Of a DNA stretch of 64,000 nucleotides, positions 42,901-51,195 are shown one piece after another. Positions within the stretch are counted from its first letter, which is position 1. Each line of letters begins with the position of its first letter. The stretch is from Candidatus Poribacteria bacterium (GTDB lineage: Bacteria > Poribacteria > WGA-4E > WGA-3G). Location: assembly GCA_958295945.1 (NCBI GenBank), contig OY282386.1:2852001-2916000 (forward strand). The letters run 5' to 3'. Below the pieces are notes generated by a model, which was not told where the DNA came from, searched no databases, and worked only from the letters and a program-made list of their open reading frames with translations. The translations under genes were made by a program, and so were the position numbers.

Positions 42901-43255
42901 CTCTCGGTTCTGGACAGAGTCGCTTTGCTATAATCGCGTTTAAGTTCATAAACAATAATGCTGCAAAGAAAAATGCGAAGAAGAGTCCCCATCGTATTTT
43001 TATGATCTTCCAAAATACATCTGGATAAACGACGTTTTCAAAAAACCAAAGGTGTTCTGTATAGAGCCATGAATACGGATAAAAACTACTGAGTAGTGCA
43101 AGTCCTCCAATTCCCCATAGGAGATATGCTTGGAATTTGAGGGAAAGTTTACGATACCATATTCCTCTGCGATAGCGATAGATACCCCATATAAGTGTGA
43201 TTGCAATTACAACGATATTTAGTAGCAACCATGCAATTGAAATGTCAGGAGTCAT
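39971..43255 (-). CDS. UPF0182 family integral membrane protein
   Basis: The 1094-residue product matches the UPF0182/COG1615 layout. About seven transmembrane segments lie in the first 380 residues (IAWLLLNIVVIAITLIWGIY, YLLWGIGGLALLSSFYP, WGLFFAFFFAALLFMNLNAI). An acidic repeat-like insertion lies at about 175-235 (EPEIGDVEQQGTETTDVDQ). The long extracytoplasmic domain has the conserved HFVNVQTDELGPEGVYLEQHI, THGYGVYVSPVSAV, PRIYYGELTNDYVIVNT and TDVAVV motifs. The tail is charged, with a lysine-rich end. The function of the family is unknown. It converges with the 800-residue gene. Confidence 0.9.
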   Translation of the reverse strand: MTPDISIAWLLLNIVVIAITLIWGIYRYRRGIWYRKLSLKFQAYLLWGIGGLALLSSFYPYSWLYTEHLWFFENVVYPDVFWKIIKIRWGLFFAFFFAALLFMNLNAIIAKRLCPEPREFSRWVHDQTVSFHRTFFCGSILIAIIFAVPMMSLHDEYILYKGQPKEEKVALANAEQAEPEIGDVEQQGTETTDVDQETTEIVKAESEDDDILDFEQLDTEVANVNVNENPKTETRFFGKDVNFYLFSYPMHKAISLWIQILFLVTCGIVGLLYNFYYRRDARSMGFVKRNIVLHGSILWLMLLAVEVWRCHVYLWGKVYTKSATPTLNSLFGLFYMDNQLADSTFIYSAILIGLSAIVILNLFWRRRLLWYIAIAVWCIGYISLIHVYPRVIHFVNVQTDELGPEGVYLEQHIKSTRTAFDLDTIQEKPFTAGPATLEIVNKPENKEILENIQIWDRQVLFDVLQAEHLVNHHDFTPFTDIDRYRVNSNTEITEDNESGRNTTEQYRQVLIAPRELSPAQEVLGVRGNWRKRKLHFTHGYGVYVSPVSAVNTEDNEMSPVFWTEVKLNSESQKHETISTFPELKVRQPRIYYGELTNDYVIVNTTVGEYDFETDVAVVEERQDTTEKTEEDEEDNEFHYKGTGGVQLSTWFRRLCFSIRFLDIQILYNKESVLTSDSRIMFWRRIGTRKGQKVVSDRLSHIIPFLDYDPDPYIVIADGQLWWIVDFYVTSRWYPNAQFYQDDTAEVPANFRDSERSYKIFNYIRNSGVAIVNAFTGEVDFYAVKDNEVITETYKRSFPKLFKGIDEMPIELRSHLRFPDYLTRIQSKIYKDYHVGDAVKFDRKSRQLKIPKEVYGGAKKTSDGAIIWKDDQEMMPYYAMIRLPGETKMEFVNMIPFTPQKKEFDMKAWLVARCDPPHYGERIVYILTNTDEVKGPKHVENLITSKLSNLFRELLSGNIVMRSGLQFIFLDEGIFHVEAIYQKPDSGQETEKQDDENAKRPMLVNIAVAANGKLAYSPILSEAVTQAVEVGLRIDESADNETSENGEKEPTTLEHLDALAKAIEDLRKAYINEQNGTGQKAAPKNAGKKKQNKKN

Positions 43256-44106
43256 AGGAATAACCTCTGTCTACAGATATATCTTGATGTAGCGTGAGAA
43301 CCTTAGTATAGAATACCATTATTTTTTGCGATTGTCAAGGTTATCGGTACAGGGTTGTCAATCTGATAGTAAATCGTAATCTTTAGATTTTATTGCGCGA
43401 TTTGATTGATCGCAGTTGAAGTGTTCATGAATTCTGTGTTTCATCTGACAATATATTCTCTGTGATTTCCTTCTAATTTTATGGAATTTTCACTTATCAA
43501 AACTGTACAGAAATTGGACATTATTTCGTACATCTGTACAGTTTTTTTTAGTGCTTTCAGAGCAGTCGCTACCAGGGTTGGTAAAGGATTTATAAAAAAA
43601 CAAAAAATTTTTAATTTGTACACTTTCACTATTCGTCTTTTGTTGTGTGAGATTGATAGACTGCGCATCATACTTGTCCAGCATTTTTCGAATGCAGATA
43701 GAATGTTTCTAAATGTCAAAAGTGGCGCGATGCCTAAGGATTTGCCGTTTTTGCATAAGAGTTTCATTTTGAATGTCTGTGTATTCTCATTTTTGTGTAA
43801 TGTATTTCTATATAATGAAGAGATTGCTTGTAGGTTGATCATTATTCTTTGCATAAGATGTATTGGTTTCATAATTTGCTGCATTGAAATTAATTTGTAT
43901 GTGACATGTATTATAACCGAATAAATAACGAGAGTCAAGTATTTTTTTACAATTTTAGCAAAATTTGTATTCTTTTAATTCTTTTTCTGACCTTTTTGGC
44001 ATAGTTTTGCATGCACAAGCTGGCAGCATGTGCTACGAATATACGAACAAGACTATAGGGTCTTTGTCACCATAGGCGTCAATTTAAGTGAAAAACCTGT
44101 AATTTA
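43256..44106. other. gene-poor stretch; nothing convincing except one long hairpin
   Basis: This AT-rich stretch has overlapping open frames on both strands (about 147 and 165 codons between 43441 and 43938) but neither resembles a known family, and both run across the hairpin at 43499-43545. It separates the divergent UPF0182 and nhaC-like genes and could hold their promoters or a decayed gene. Confidence 0.4.
43499..43545. terminator. 13-bp inverted repeat with T run (terminator or operator)
   Basis: The arms are AAAACTGTACAGA (43499-43511) and TCTGTACAGTTTT (43533-43545), perfect, with a 21-nt spacer; the right arm runs into eight Ts. Each arm contains the palindrome CTGTACAG. No gene is clearly served as a terminator, so two operator half-sites are an alternative. 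Confidence 0.45.
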
Positions 44107-44183
44107 TTGTAGGGCGGTGTCTCTGTGCCCGCTATTCCTTGTCTTGTAATGTAACGGGTGGTCACAGAGACCCGCCCCTACAA
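44107..44183. repeat. long inverted repeat upstream of nhaC-like gene
   Basis: The arms start TTGTAGGG and CTGTGCCC on the left and end GGTCACAGAGACC then GCCCCTACAA on the right. They pair over about 24 nt with few mismatches around a 29-nt centre. It resembles the family of GCCCCTAC-ended hairpins elsewhere in the window. Confidence 0.6.
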
Positions 44184-44278
44184 TTCATGGTGAGAAGTTA
44201 GTGACAAAAACTTTACACCCCCAATATTGAGTATTGTTGATTATTTTTTGATTATGTGTTATTTTAGTCAGAGCATCA

Positions 44279-46078
44279 ATGGGGAGGTTATTTTTGAACT
44301 ACAAACAGAAAGCTTTTATCTGTGTTCCGATTTTCATAGTTATTTGTGTTGCATTGATATGGCAATTTCCGAATGTGATATCCGATGATGGGACTGTGCG
44401 GTGGTATAGTGTTTTACCGCCTCTTATGGCTATCACATTAGCAGTGATAACAACACGGTTGTTTCTGAGTCTTGGTATTGCAGTGGGAACGGGGTTGTTA
44501 CTGGCATTGGGTCAACAGAAGTTGTCAATTAAATCCTTTTACACTGAGGTAGTTTGGTTTGTTCGTGCTGTCACTGTGGGGAATAATGGAATTGATCTGT
44601 TCAACTTCTGGGTAATTCTGTTTGTCTTATTCATGATGTCAATGATTTCAGTTGTGATTGCTTCGGGTGGGATAGGTAGTGCAATATCACTGTTGTCCTA
44701 CCTTGCTAAGGGTGTTCGTTCTACACAATTGATTACGGCATTGATGGGAACTGCTATTTTTATTGGCGATTACAGCAATGCGATGCTTGTTGGGCCAACG
44801 ATGCGACCTATCACAGATAAGTATAAGGTGTGTCGAGAGAAGTTGGCATATATTGTTGATTCTACCAGTGCTCCGATTGCCGGACTTGCCTTTGTTAGTA
44901 CTTGGATTGGTTATGAAGTGGGATTGTTTAACAGTGTTGCAGAAACTATCGGATTGGACAGTGATGGTTATTCTATGTTTTTTGATGCTCTGCCGTTCCG
45001 TTTCTATTGTATTTTGACAATCTTATTTGTAATTGTCAACGCTATCAGTGGTCGTGATTACGGTATGATGCGGCGTGCTCAGAAGCGTGCTCAAGAAACT
45101 GGGAATGTATCTGAACCTGATGCTAAAGTTATGGGAGGTATCAAAGTTGACAGCGACTTTGAAAAAATTAGCACACAAATTTTATCTGCGTTTATTCCGT
45201 TGATTTTACTCTTTGGATTGATCCTGGGAGGTCTGTGGATTGATGGTAAAAGTGCCAATTCTATACTTTCACTTTCAACATGGAAACAGTTGTCTTCAAT
45301 GACGAACAACTGGGGTGAAATAATCGCTGGAATAGTTAACATAATTCTAGAAACATTAAAAACTCTATTTACTCTTGAGGTGTTTTCTTTATCTGCCTGG
45401 CGAGATGCACTTTCTAATGCGAATAACGTCAAAATACTTGCTTCTGCTGCGATTAGTTCGTTTATCGCATCCATTATTTGTGCTCGCGTCTTTTCAAAGA
45501 GGTCATATTCAGAGATCTTAACAGCTGCTAAGGAAGGTCTTTCAGGTGCGTTGTTACCTATTGTAATTATATTGTGTGCGTGGGGGATTAAAGCAAGTTG
45601 TGATAAGTTGATGACAGGTCAGTATATCTCTTCACTGCTGAGTGATGTTGTATCTCCGCTCTGGTTTCCTGCCCTTGTTTTTATTGTTGCATCGTTGACA
45701 TCTTTTGCTACTGGCACAAGTTGGGGAACGATGGCGATTCTCATTCCGACTGCGATTCCCGTTGCTTATGTGCTTGATGGTGACGTATACGGTATCACTA
45801 CTATGATCTGTTTAGGTGCTGTGTTGGATGGTGCGATTTTTGGTGATCACTGTTCGCCAATTTCGGATACGACTATATTGAGTGCGATTGTTAGTAGTTG
45901 TGATCCGATGCATCATGTGAGAACTCAGATGCCGTATGCTTTGACGGTCGCTGTTATCGCTTTGCTGTGTGGTTATCTTCCTGCTGCGTTGGGATTGCCT
46001 TCCTATATTGGTATTCTTATAGGATTTGGGGTTATTGTGCTGTTTTATTATTTATTGTCGCGGTTTCAAAAGGAATAG
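44279..46078 (+). CDS. NhaC-family Na+/H+ antiporter-like membrane protein
   Basis: The 599-residue product has more than ten hydrophobic helices. Family motifs are GGIGSAISLLSYLAKGVRST, ITALMGTAIFIGDYSNAMLVGPTMRPI, DSTSAPIAGLAFVSTWIGYEVGLF, FATGTSWGTMAILIPTAIPVA and GAVLDGAIFGDHCSPISDTTILS. These place it in the NhaC/COG1757 group. It exchanges sodium (or another cation or organic acid) for protons across the inner membrane. A hydrophilic loop at about 260-295 splits the two halves. A GCT-loop hairpin lies about 90 bp after the stop. Confidence 0.9.
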   Translation: MGRLFLNYKQKAFICVPIFIVICVALIWQFPNVISDDGTVRWYSVLPPLMAITLAVITTRLFLSLGIAVGTGLLLALGQQKLSIKSFYTEVVWFVRAVTVGNNGIDLFNFWVILFVLFMMSMISVVIASGGIGSAISLLSYLAKGVRSTQLITALMGTAIFIGDYSNAMLVGPTMRPITDKYKVCREKLAYIVDSTSAPIAGLAFVSTWIGYEVGLFNSVAETIGLDSDGYSMFFDALPFRFYCILTILFVIVNAISGRDYGMMRRAQKRAQETGNVSEPDAKVMGGIKVDSDFEKISTQILSAFIPLILLFGLILGGLWIDGKSANSILSLSTWKQLSSMTNNWGEIIAGIVNIILETLKTLFTLEVFSLSAWRDALSNANNVKILASAAISSFIASIICARVFSKRSYSEILTAAKEGLSGALLPIVIILCAWGIKASCDKLMTGQYISSLLSDVVSPLWFPALVFIVASLTSFATGTSWGTMAILIPTAIPVAYVLDGDVYGITTMICLGAVLDGAIFGDHCSPISDTTILSAIVSSCDPMHHVRTQMPYALTVAVIALLCGYLPAALGLPSYIGILIGFGVIVLFYYLLSRFQKE

Positions 46079-46167
46079 TGTATTACTTTTGTCTGAACCA
46101 GGATTTTCCAAATGAACGGTGTGCTGGGGCTATAAATGATTTGTTCACGATGTGCTATACACATTTC

Positions 46168-46180
46168 GCCCCGCTGGGGC
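46168..46180. repeat. GCT-loop hairpin repeat (GCCCC variant)
   Basis: GCCCC-GCT-GGGGC preceded by ATACACATTTC, between the convergent nhaC-like and amidohydrolase genes. It may also serve as a weak terminator. Confidence 0.6.
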
Positions 46181-46304
46181 TGTTCATTTTGATATTTTCA
46201 CATTTTTTCAGCAAGTTATTATTCTATTCAAAATTCACAATATATTCCAAATGTCAGCAATATAAGTATGTAACCAAGAGAAAGTGTCCAAACTATAGTA
46301 TACT

Positions 46305-47204
46305 TTAGGTTTGTCTGTCTGTGAAACGAAGGATTTTCCTTGCATTTCCACCCATAATGTCTGCTAACTCTGACTCAGACAAGTTCGGTAGCAATTTCTC
46401 AATTATTGTCGTAAGTTCACCATAGCCTGGATTTTCCAATATCCAGGGAAAATCTGTTGCCCACATCAATCTCTTTGAACCAAAATCGCTTAGTAGATTA
46501 TGATGCATTCCTGATAAATTCTGATACGGATATGGTTCTCTACTGAACGCATATTGTCCTGATAGATGTACATTGACGTTTTCAAATCGAGCTAGCCGGT
46601 AGGTTGTATGCATATTCAGGTTGTATCCAGATATTTGTATTTGCGGTCTTCCGTGTTCGTCCAGCGTGAATTTTCCTTTTCCGGGTGTCATTGCGAGATG
46701 GTTGAGAACAACACGAACCTGTGGAAAGGTTTGTATGAGAAATGGTAGTAGGTGTGCATCAATTGATCGTGGATATAACCAGATAACGTAATCTCTTTCT
46801 GCAGCACATTCCCATATAGGATAAGTTTTGAATTCCCGGACATCTTTTGTTTCAAATATATCTCTCGGTCCCCCAAGATCAAATAGTCTGAATCCGATAA
46901 TTCCTGTGCCGTCTGCCAATTCTTTCATGTGTTCTGAAGGATTTGCATGATTTGGTGGGACGAGTCCGATGCCAAGAAACCTATCAGGATATCTGCTGAG
47001 ACAGTGCAGTAGATAACTATGGTGTTCAATGCTTGTTCCGCCTATCTGAACAAGAACCGCTTGGTCTATCTTGTGTTTATCCATTTCAGATAGTAGTTTT
47101 TCGGCAGGTTCTTCGCGATCTGCAGGACAGATAGGTGTGACTTCCCGTGGGAATTCGGGTGAAACCTTTGTGAAAACATGGAGATGTGCGTCTATTCTTG
47201 GCAT
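46305..47204 (-). CDS. amidohydrolase (COG2159-type, metal-dependent TIM barrel)
   Basis: From the ATG at 47204 (AAAGGAA upstream) the product is 299 residues; an ATG six codons upstream overlaps the ribosome binding site. It shows MPRIDAHLHVF (HxH metal motif), QAVLVQIGG, VRVVLNHLAMTPGKG (His) and KRLMWATDFPW (Asp). Family members hydrolyse or decarboxylate cyclic or aromatic compounds and lactones. Substrate unknown. It lies downstream of the PhyH and D-threonine-aldolase-like genes on the same strand, separated by a repeat-filled gap, so a shared catabolic role is possible but unproven. Confidence 0.88.
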   Translation of the reverse strand: MPRIDAHLHVFTKVSPEFPREVTPICPADREEPAEKLLSEMDKHKIDQAVLVQIGGTSIEHHSYLLHCLSRYPDRFLGIGLVPPNHANPSEHMKELADGTGIIGFRLFDLGGPRDIFETKDVREFKTYPIWECAAERDYVIWLYPRSIDAHLLPFLIQTFPQVRVVLNHLAMTPGKGKFTLDEHGRPQIQISGYNLNMHTTYRLARFENVNVHLSGQYAFSREPYPYQNLSGMHHNLLSDFGSKRLMWATDFPWILENPGYGELTTIIEKLLPNLSESELADIMGGNARKILRFTDRQT

Positions 47205-47272
47205 TTTGTTTCCTTTTATCATCTACTGGTCAATTCTTGGACATCGTATTTGACTTCTTTTATACACATTTC

Positions 47273-47380
47273 GCCCCGCTGGGGCTTTATAGGGGTAGTT
47301 CAATAAGTTTTCTATTTACATTCCGCACCTCTGGTGCTAAATGTAAATAGCACAATGAATTGCGCAACGACGAGCACGTT
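47273..47380. repeat. two GCT-loop hairpins and a TTGCGC unit
   Basis: The cores are at 47273-47285 (GCCCC-GCT-GGGGC) and 47325-47337 (GCACC-TCT-GGTGC, loop variant), followed at 47347-47380 by a TTGCGC unit (AATGAATTGCGCAACGACG). The same neighbourhood of these two repeat types is seen at 8757-9010. Confidence 0.65.
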
Positions 47381-47427
47381 TTTTGATACTGTAATGTGTT
47401 TTCTTGTTTTAGATTTCACCCTATGGT

Positions 47428-48144
47428 CTAATCAGCTAAACTGAAAAGTTTGCGACGTTCTGGTGTTTTGCAGTGTTCAGAGATTGCTGCGTACTGCTCA
47501 GGACCGATGCGCCCCGGTGTGCGTTTCTCATATATCAGAATGATAGATTTTCGTGGGGTGTCCGATGTATTGTCCATAGAGGTATGCCATCCACACGAAT
47601 TGAACATGATGGCTGTGCCTGCTTTTCCTGGGAAAGTTCTGTGTCCTGTCATACTCTCTTGGAACAATGGGCGTATGAAGGGTCCAGCATTGGGTTTATG
47701 ACTTCCTGGGACAAATCCAAATTCCCCACAACCTTTTGGGACATCATTGACATATATTTGCACTTTTATATGTAGTGGATTGCTTTGTCCTACATCCGGA
47801 TGCCATACTGTGTAACTCACAGGCCACGGTGCAACTGTCCTGACTTGTGGACCAAGCAGGATCAACTCATCGTTAGTGAACTCCATTAATGCGCCGTAGT
47901 AACTTGGGTGGTCAATCAGATCGATGAAAATTGTATCTTTTTCAAGTGGATTCGGAATGTCGTAAAACGTAGCCGCTGCATCACCAGTATCCACTCTTTC
48001 TAACCACTCGTCCTTACATTCAGATGCCCAAAAATCAAAGACTGATTGCAACCTTTTCAATTGTTCACCTTGAATTGCGTTTTCAAACACAAGATACCCT
48101 TGTTGTTCCCACTGTTCTTTCTGTTCTGGTGTTGGTCGTATCAT
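47428..48144 (-). CDS. phytanoyl-CoA dioxygenase (PhyH) family protein
   Basis: The 238-residue product starts from the ATG at 48144, which overlaps the stop of the upstream gene (TAATG) and follows AGGAAAGGTG. This double-stranded beta-helix Fe(II)/2-oxoglutarate oxygenase shows SYTVWHPDVGQ (His115, Asp117), CGWHTSMDNTSD (His187) and TPRKSIILIYEKR (Arg198, 2-oxoglutarate contact). VPKGCGEFGFVPGSHK is the usual linking segment. It hydroxylates an unknown small molecule. Many uncultured marine bacteria carry large families of such enzymes. Confidence 0.9.
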   Translation of the reverse strand: MIRPTPEQKEQWEQQGYLVFENAIQGEQLKRLQSVFDFWASECKDEWLERVDTGDAAATFYDIPNPLEKDTIFIDLIDHPSYYGALMEFTNDELILLGPQVRTVAPWPVSYTVWHPDVGQSNPLHIKVQIYVNDVPKGCGEFGFVPGSHKPNAGPFIRPLFQESMTGHRTFPGKAGTAIMFNSCGWHTSMDNTSDTPRKSIILIYEKRTPGRIGPEQYAAISEHCKTPERRKLFSLAD

Positions 48145-49187
48145 TATTTCACCTTTCCTCTGCCAATTATTTTCCAAATTGCTTCAACTGTTTCTCCTCG
48201 TACTGCTATAAGTTCATCGTGTAAATTGCTTGTCATCCCTTGGTGTAGAGGGATGACAGAAAGTTTGTCACCGACACGAAACTTGTGTGGACATGCACTG
48301 ACATCAATATGCCCATGTTCCACAGACATACCGTAAATCTTAGCATCGGGATGTTCCATGATATGTCCATAAGGTGAAGGTGGATAACTTGTAAAAGTCT
48401 TTTGTCCTCCATCAACGATAATTCGGTCAGTTGTTGGCGTGCTAACAACGGTTACAATGACTCTAAGGACGCATCTGTCTGGAGAAAGCATCTCCGAATT
48501 CCCAATTCGTGTCATTCCTTCGTAGAGATAAGAACCGCTACGTGTTTCGGTGCATCGTATTTCTTTAGAAGCTGCTTCAGCACCAGTTCCGCCGCCGCTG
48601 ACAATATTAACAGGAATACCATCTATCTTCAAGAGATCTATCGTTTCTGTGATAAATTGTTTTGCGTTGACATTGCTCGGATAGGTCATCAAACCTTGAC
48701 AATCAAGACCATCCATTTTTGTAATTTTCTGTGCGAGAAGATGTGTTTTTTTAGGAGAGTCTACTCCACATCTTCCACCACCAGTGTCCATTTCAACAAT
48801 AACTGGAACTATACATCCATCTGAAATTGCTTGTTGAGATATTCCAATTGCTGTATCTTCAGAATCGAGGGCGACAGTAATTTTTGCATGTTTTAAGAGA
48901 GATGTCAACCTTTTTAGTTTCGGTTTCCCAACAATGTTATATGGAATTAGGATGTCGTCAATTCCTGCATCAACCATCACCTCTGCTTCACCCAACTTCT
49001 GGCATGTTATTCCTTGCGATCCTGCGTTTAGCTGTAATTTGGCAATTTCAGCGACTTTATGTGTTTTTGTATGTACGCGTAGTGGAATGTCAAGATTACG
49101 ACATAAGGAAGCCATTCCATTGATGTTGTGTTCAAGTACATCTAAATCAGCAATTAGTGTAGGAGTGTCTAAATCATTGATGTTCAT
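48144..49187 (-). CDS. D-threonine aldolase/D-serine dehydratase-like PLP enzyme
   Basis: The 347-residue product has an alanine-racemase-like barrel with the PLP lysine in PLRVHTKTHKVAEIA (Lys41). It also shows QGITCQKLGEAEVMVDAGI, VIVEMDTGGGRCGV and VSGGGTGAE. The C-terminal domain reads HGHIDVSACPHKFRVGD and IPLHQGMTSNLHDEL. Where metal-dependent relatives have H-x-C or H-x-D, this one has H-Q-G, so metal use may differ. Predicted activity on a D-hydroxy amino acid (retro-aldol or dehydration). It is translationally coupled to the PhyH gene, so the pair may process one hydroxylated amino acid; this is inference. Confidence 0.85.
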   Translation of the reverse strand: MNINDLDTPTLIADLDVLEHNINGMASLCRNLDIPLRVHTKTHKVAEIAKLQLNAGSQGITCQKLGEAEVMVDAGIDDILIPYNIVGKPKLKRLTSLLKHAKITVALDSEDTAIGISQQAISDGCIVPVIVEMDTGGGRCGVDSPKKTHLLAQKITKMDGLDCQGLMTYPSNVNAKQFITETIDLLKIDGIPVNIVSGGGTGAEAASKEIRCTETRSGSYLYEGMTRIGNSEMLSPDRCVLRVIVTVVSTPTTDRIIVDGGQKTFTSYPPSPYGHIMEHPDAKIYGMSVEHGHIDVSACPHKFRVGDKLSVIPLHQGMTSNLHDELIAVRGETVEAIWKIIGRGKVK

Positions 49188-49245
49188 TGAGATTCACCGT
49201 CAAAATGATTGTTGTAGATTTGAAAGGACTTGATCACTCAACATC

Positions 49246-49275
49246 GGCGAGGTTAGGAAACCTCACCAACCGTGG
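49246..49275. repeat. AGGAAACC-type hairpin repeat
   Basis: GCGAGGTT-AGG-AAACCTC with following CACCAACCG, same design as at 16008 and 18311 but with another stem sequence. Confidence 0.5.
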
Positions 49276-49311
49276 GATGAAAGTTTCAACATATATTCAT
49301 AATTCACTGTA

Positions 49312-51195
49312 TTATCTATTGTTGTGCTTGGATAGATCGGATACATCCCATAGGAGCACAGTGCCATCGGATGAGGAACTTGCGAGCATTTGACCGTCAG
49401 GACTGAACTGGACAGAACGGACCCAGGTTGTGTGTCCTGTAAATGTCTTTTGGATTCTACCTGTCATTACATCCCAAATACGAATGACCTTTAGACTACT
49501 GCTTGCAAGTAGGTTTCCATCAGGGTTGAAGGCGACACTATTCGTATTTTTGTTGGTTGGTTCAGCAAAAGTGTTAATTAGTTCTTGAGACTTCAGATCC
49601 CAGATTTTGATTGTGTTGTCATTGCTTCCCGTAGCAATTAGGTTACCGTTTGGCGAAAATGCGACACATTCTGCTGATTCTTTATGACCTTCCAGTTTTC
49701 CTATTGATTTTCCTGTATTTGTAATCCATAATCGGACAGTTTTCTCATCAGTGGCACTTGCGAGTATATTACCGTCAGGACTGATTGCGATATCCCGAAT
49801 CTTTTGGTTCATTGGAATATGCTGTAAATTTTCACCAGTATTGAAGTTCCAAGAATTGATCATAGAATCCCAACCACCGCTTATAAGATGATTTCCTATG
49901 GAAGACAGTGCTAAAGAGCTAACATTATGTCCATGACCACTAAGTTGATTTAATATCTCTCCATTATTCATATCCCATAGAATAATCTGTCCGTTGTAAC
50001 TTCCTGATGCGAGTATTTCTCCGTTATGTGAGTATGTTAGTGAATATGGACGTTGCGTGTGTCCTTTGAGTGCTAGATGTATCTCTCCAGTCTGTATATT
50101 GCGGACGTTTACGGTGTCATCAGCCATCACAGTGGTTGCGAGGAATTGTCCATTTGGAGAAAAGACTACTGATCTGCTGTAATTTGTATGTCCAGAAATT
50201 GTTTTCTGAAGTTTCCTGTTTCCAATGTTCCAGATTTGGATTGTTCCTTCAGCAATACTTGCGCTGGCAAAAGTTCTACCATCAGGTGAAAATGCTACTT
50301 TAGAAATGGGATCAATGTTGTTGTTGTAAGTATTAATTAGTATTTCAATTTCAACTGCCCACATCTGGATGATTTTCTCAGAAGATCCAGATAGGATATA
50401 CATACCGTTTTTTGAGGAATCTAAGGATGTAATATACCCAATTTTACCAAGCAGTTTCTTCAGTAATTCTCCTGAATTAATATCCCATATATGTACATCA
50501 CCGTTTCTATCTCCTGCGGCAATTCTGCGTCCATCCGGTAAGAATAAGAGTTCATGTAGGATTTCATTATTCGTTTGAATTTTATTGTTAATTTTTCCTG
50601 TTTCCAAGTTATACACCGAGACATTGCCTATATTAGTGAATGATGAACTTGCAATCATTTTGCCATCAGGAGAAATTGCTATTTTAGCTGAAGTGTCTGC
50701 GCAACCAACTAAGGTTGCCAACGCTTCACCCGTTGCTGCATCCCATACACGAATAGTTGCATCTGTGCTTCCACTTATAAGAGTTTTCCCATTTTGACTA
50801 TAAACTAAATGCTTGATTTCAGATGTATGTCCCGTGTAAACATCTTGTAGCTTGAGTTCATCTATATTCCAGAATTGTATGTTGTTTTCACTTGCAGAAG
50901 CAAGTATTTGTCCATCAGGACTGATTGCGATTGCAGAATAATCATTTACCCCGTCTGTGAGAAGTGCGAGTTCGTCACCTGTGTGGACATCGTAAATCCA
51001 TACTCCTATTGAGGTGCTGACAGCGATACGATTACCATCTGGTAAATATGCGACATCTCGGATGACACCTTTCCCAAATCGACGTGTTGCATTTTCAGGT
51101 AACTGCCATAGGGTGTGTTCAACTGCATGACAGACCGATATAGAAATTGATGCAATTGAAATGAGTAGAATGAGATACAGTTTTTTGTTTTTCAT
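49312..51195 (-). CDS. secreted WD40 repeat protein
   Basis: The 627-residue product starts from the ATG at 51195, which overlaps the TGA of the upstream WD40 gene (ATGA). It has a signal peptide (LYLILLISIASISISVCHA), then the N-terminal signature LWQLPENATRRFGKGVI shared with the other WD40 genes. About 13 WD40 blades follow, such as SLALSSIGNHLISGGWDSMI and CVAFSPNGNLIATGSNDNTI. The last blade ends SSSDGTVLLWDVSDLS. Enough blades for two seven-bladed propellers. Likely a periplasmic or surface protein-binding scaffold. The open frame runs upstream to 51342 inside the previous gene but this is a shadow. Confidence 0.9.
   Translation of the reverse strand: MKNKKLYLILLISIASISISVCHAVEHTLWQLPENATRRFGKGVIRDVAYLPDGNRIAVSTSIGVWIYDVHTGDELALLTDGVNDYSAIAISPDGQILASASENNIQFWNIDELKLQDVYTGHTSEIKHLVYSQNGKTLISGSTDATIRVWDAATGEALATLVGCADTSAKIAISPDGKMIASSSFTNIGNVSVYNLETGKINNKIQTNNEILHELLFLPDGRRIAAGDRNGDVHIWDINSGELLKKLLGKIGYITSLDSSKNGMYILSGSSEKIIQMWAVEIEILINTYNNNIDPISKVAFSPDGRTFASASIAEGTIQIWNIGNRKLQKTISGHTNYSRSVVFSPNGQFLATTVMADDTVNVRNIQTGEIHLALKGHTQRPYSLTYSHNGEILASGSYNGQIILWDMNNGEILNQLSGHGHNVSSLALSSIGNHLISGGWDSMINSWNFNTGENLQHIPMNQKIRDIAISPDGNILASATDEKTVRLWITNTGKSIGKLEGHKESAECVAFSPNGNLIATGSNDNTIKIWDLKSQELINTFAEPTNKNTNSVAFNPDGNLLASSSLKVIRIWDVMTGRIQKTFTGHTTWVRSVQFSPDGQMLASSSSDGTVLLWDVSDLSKHNNR

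Noticed and set aside
43441-43938. Overlapping open frames of about 147 (+) and 165 (-) codons
   Set aside because: No recognisable domain, both run through the 43499-43545 inverted repeat, neither has a clear ribosome binding site; either could be a decayed gene but I cannot support one.
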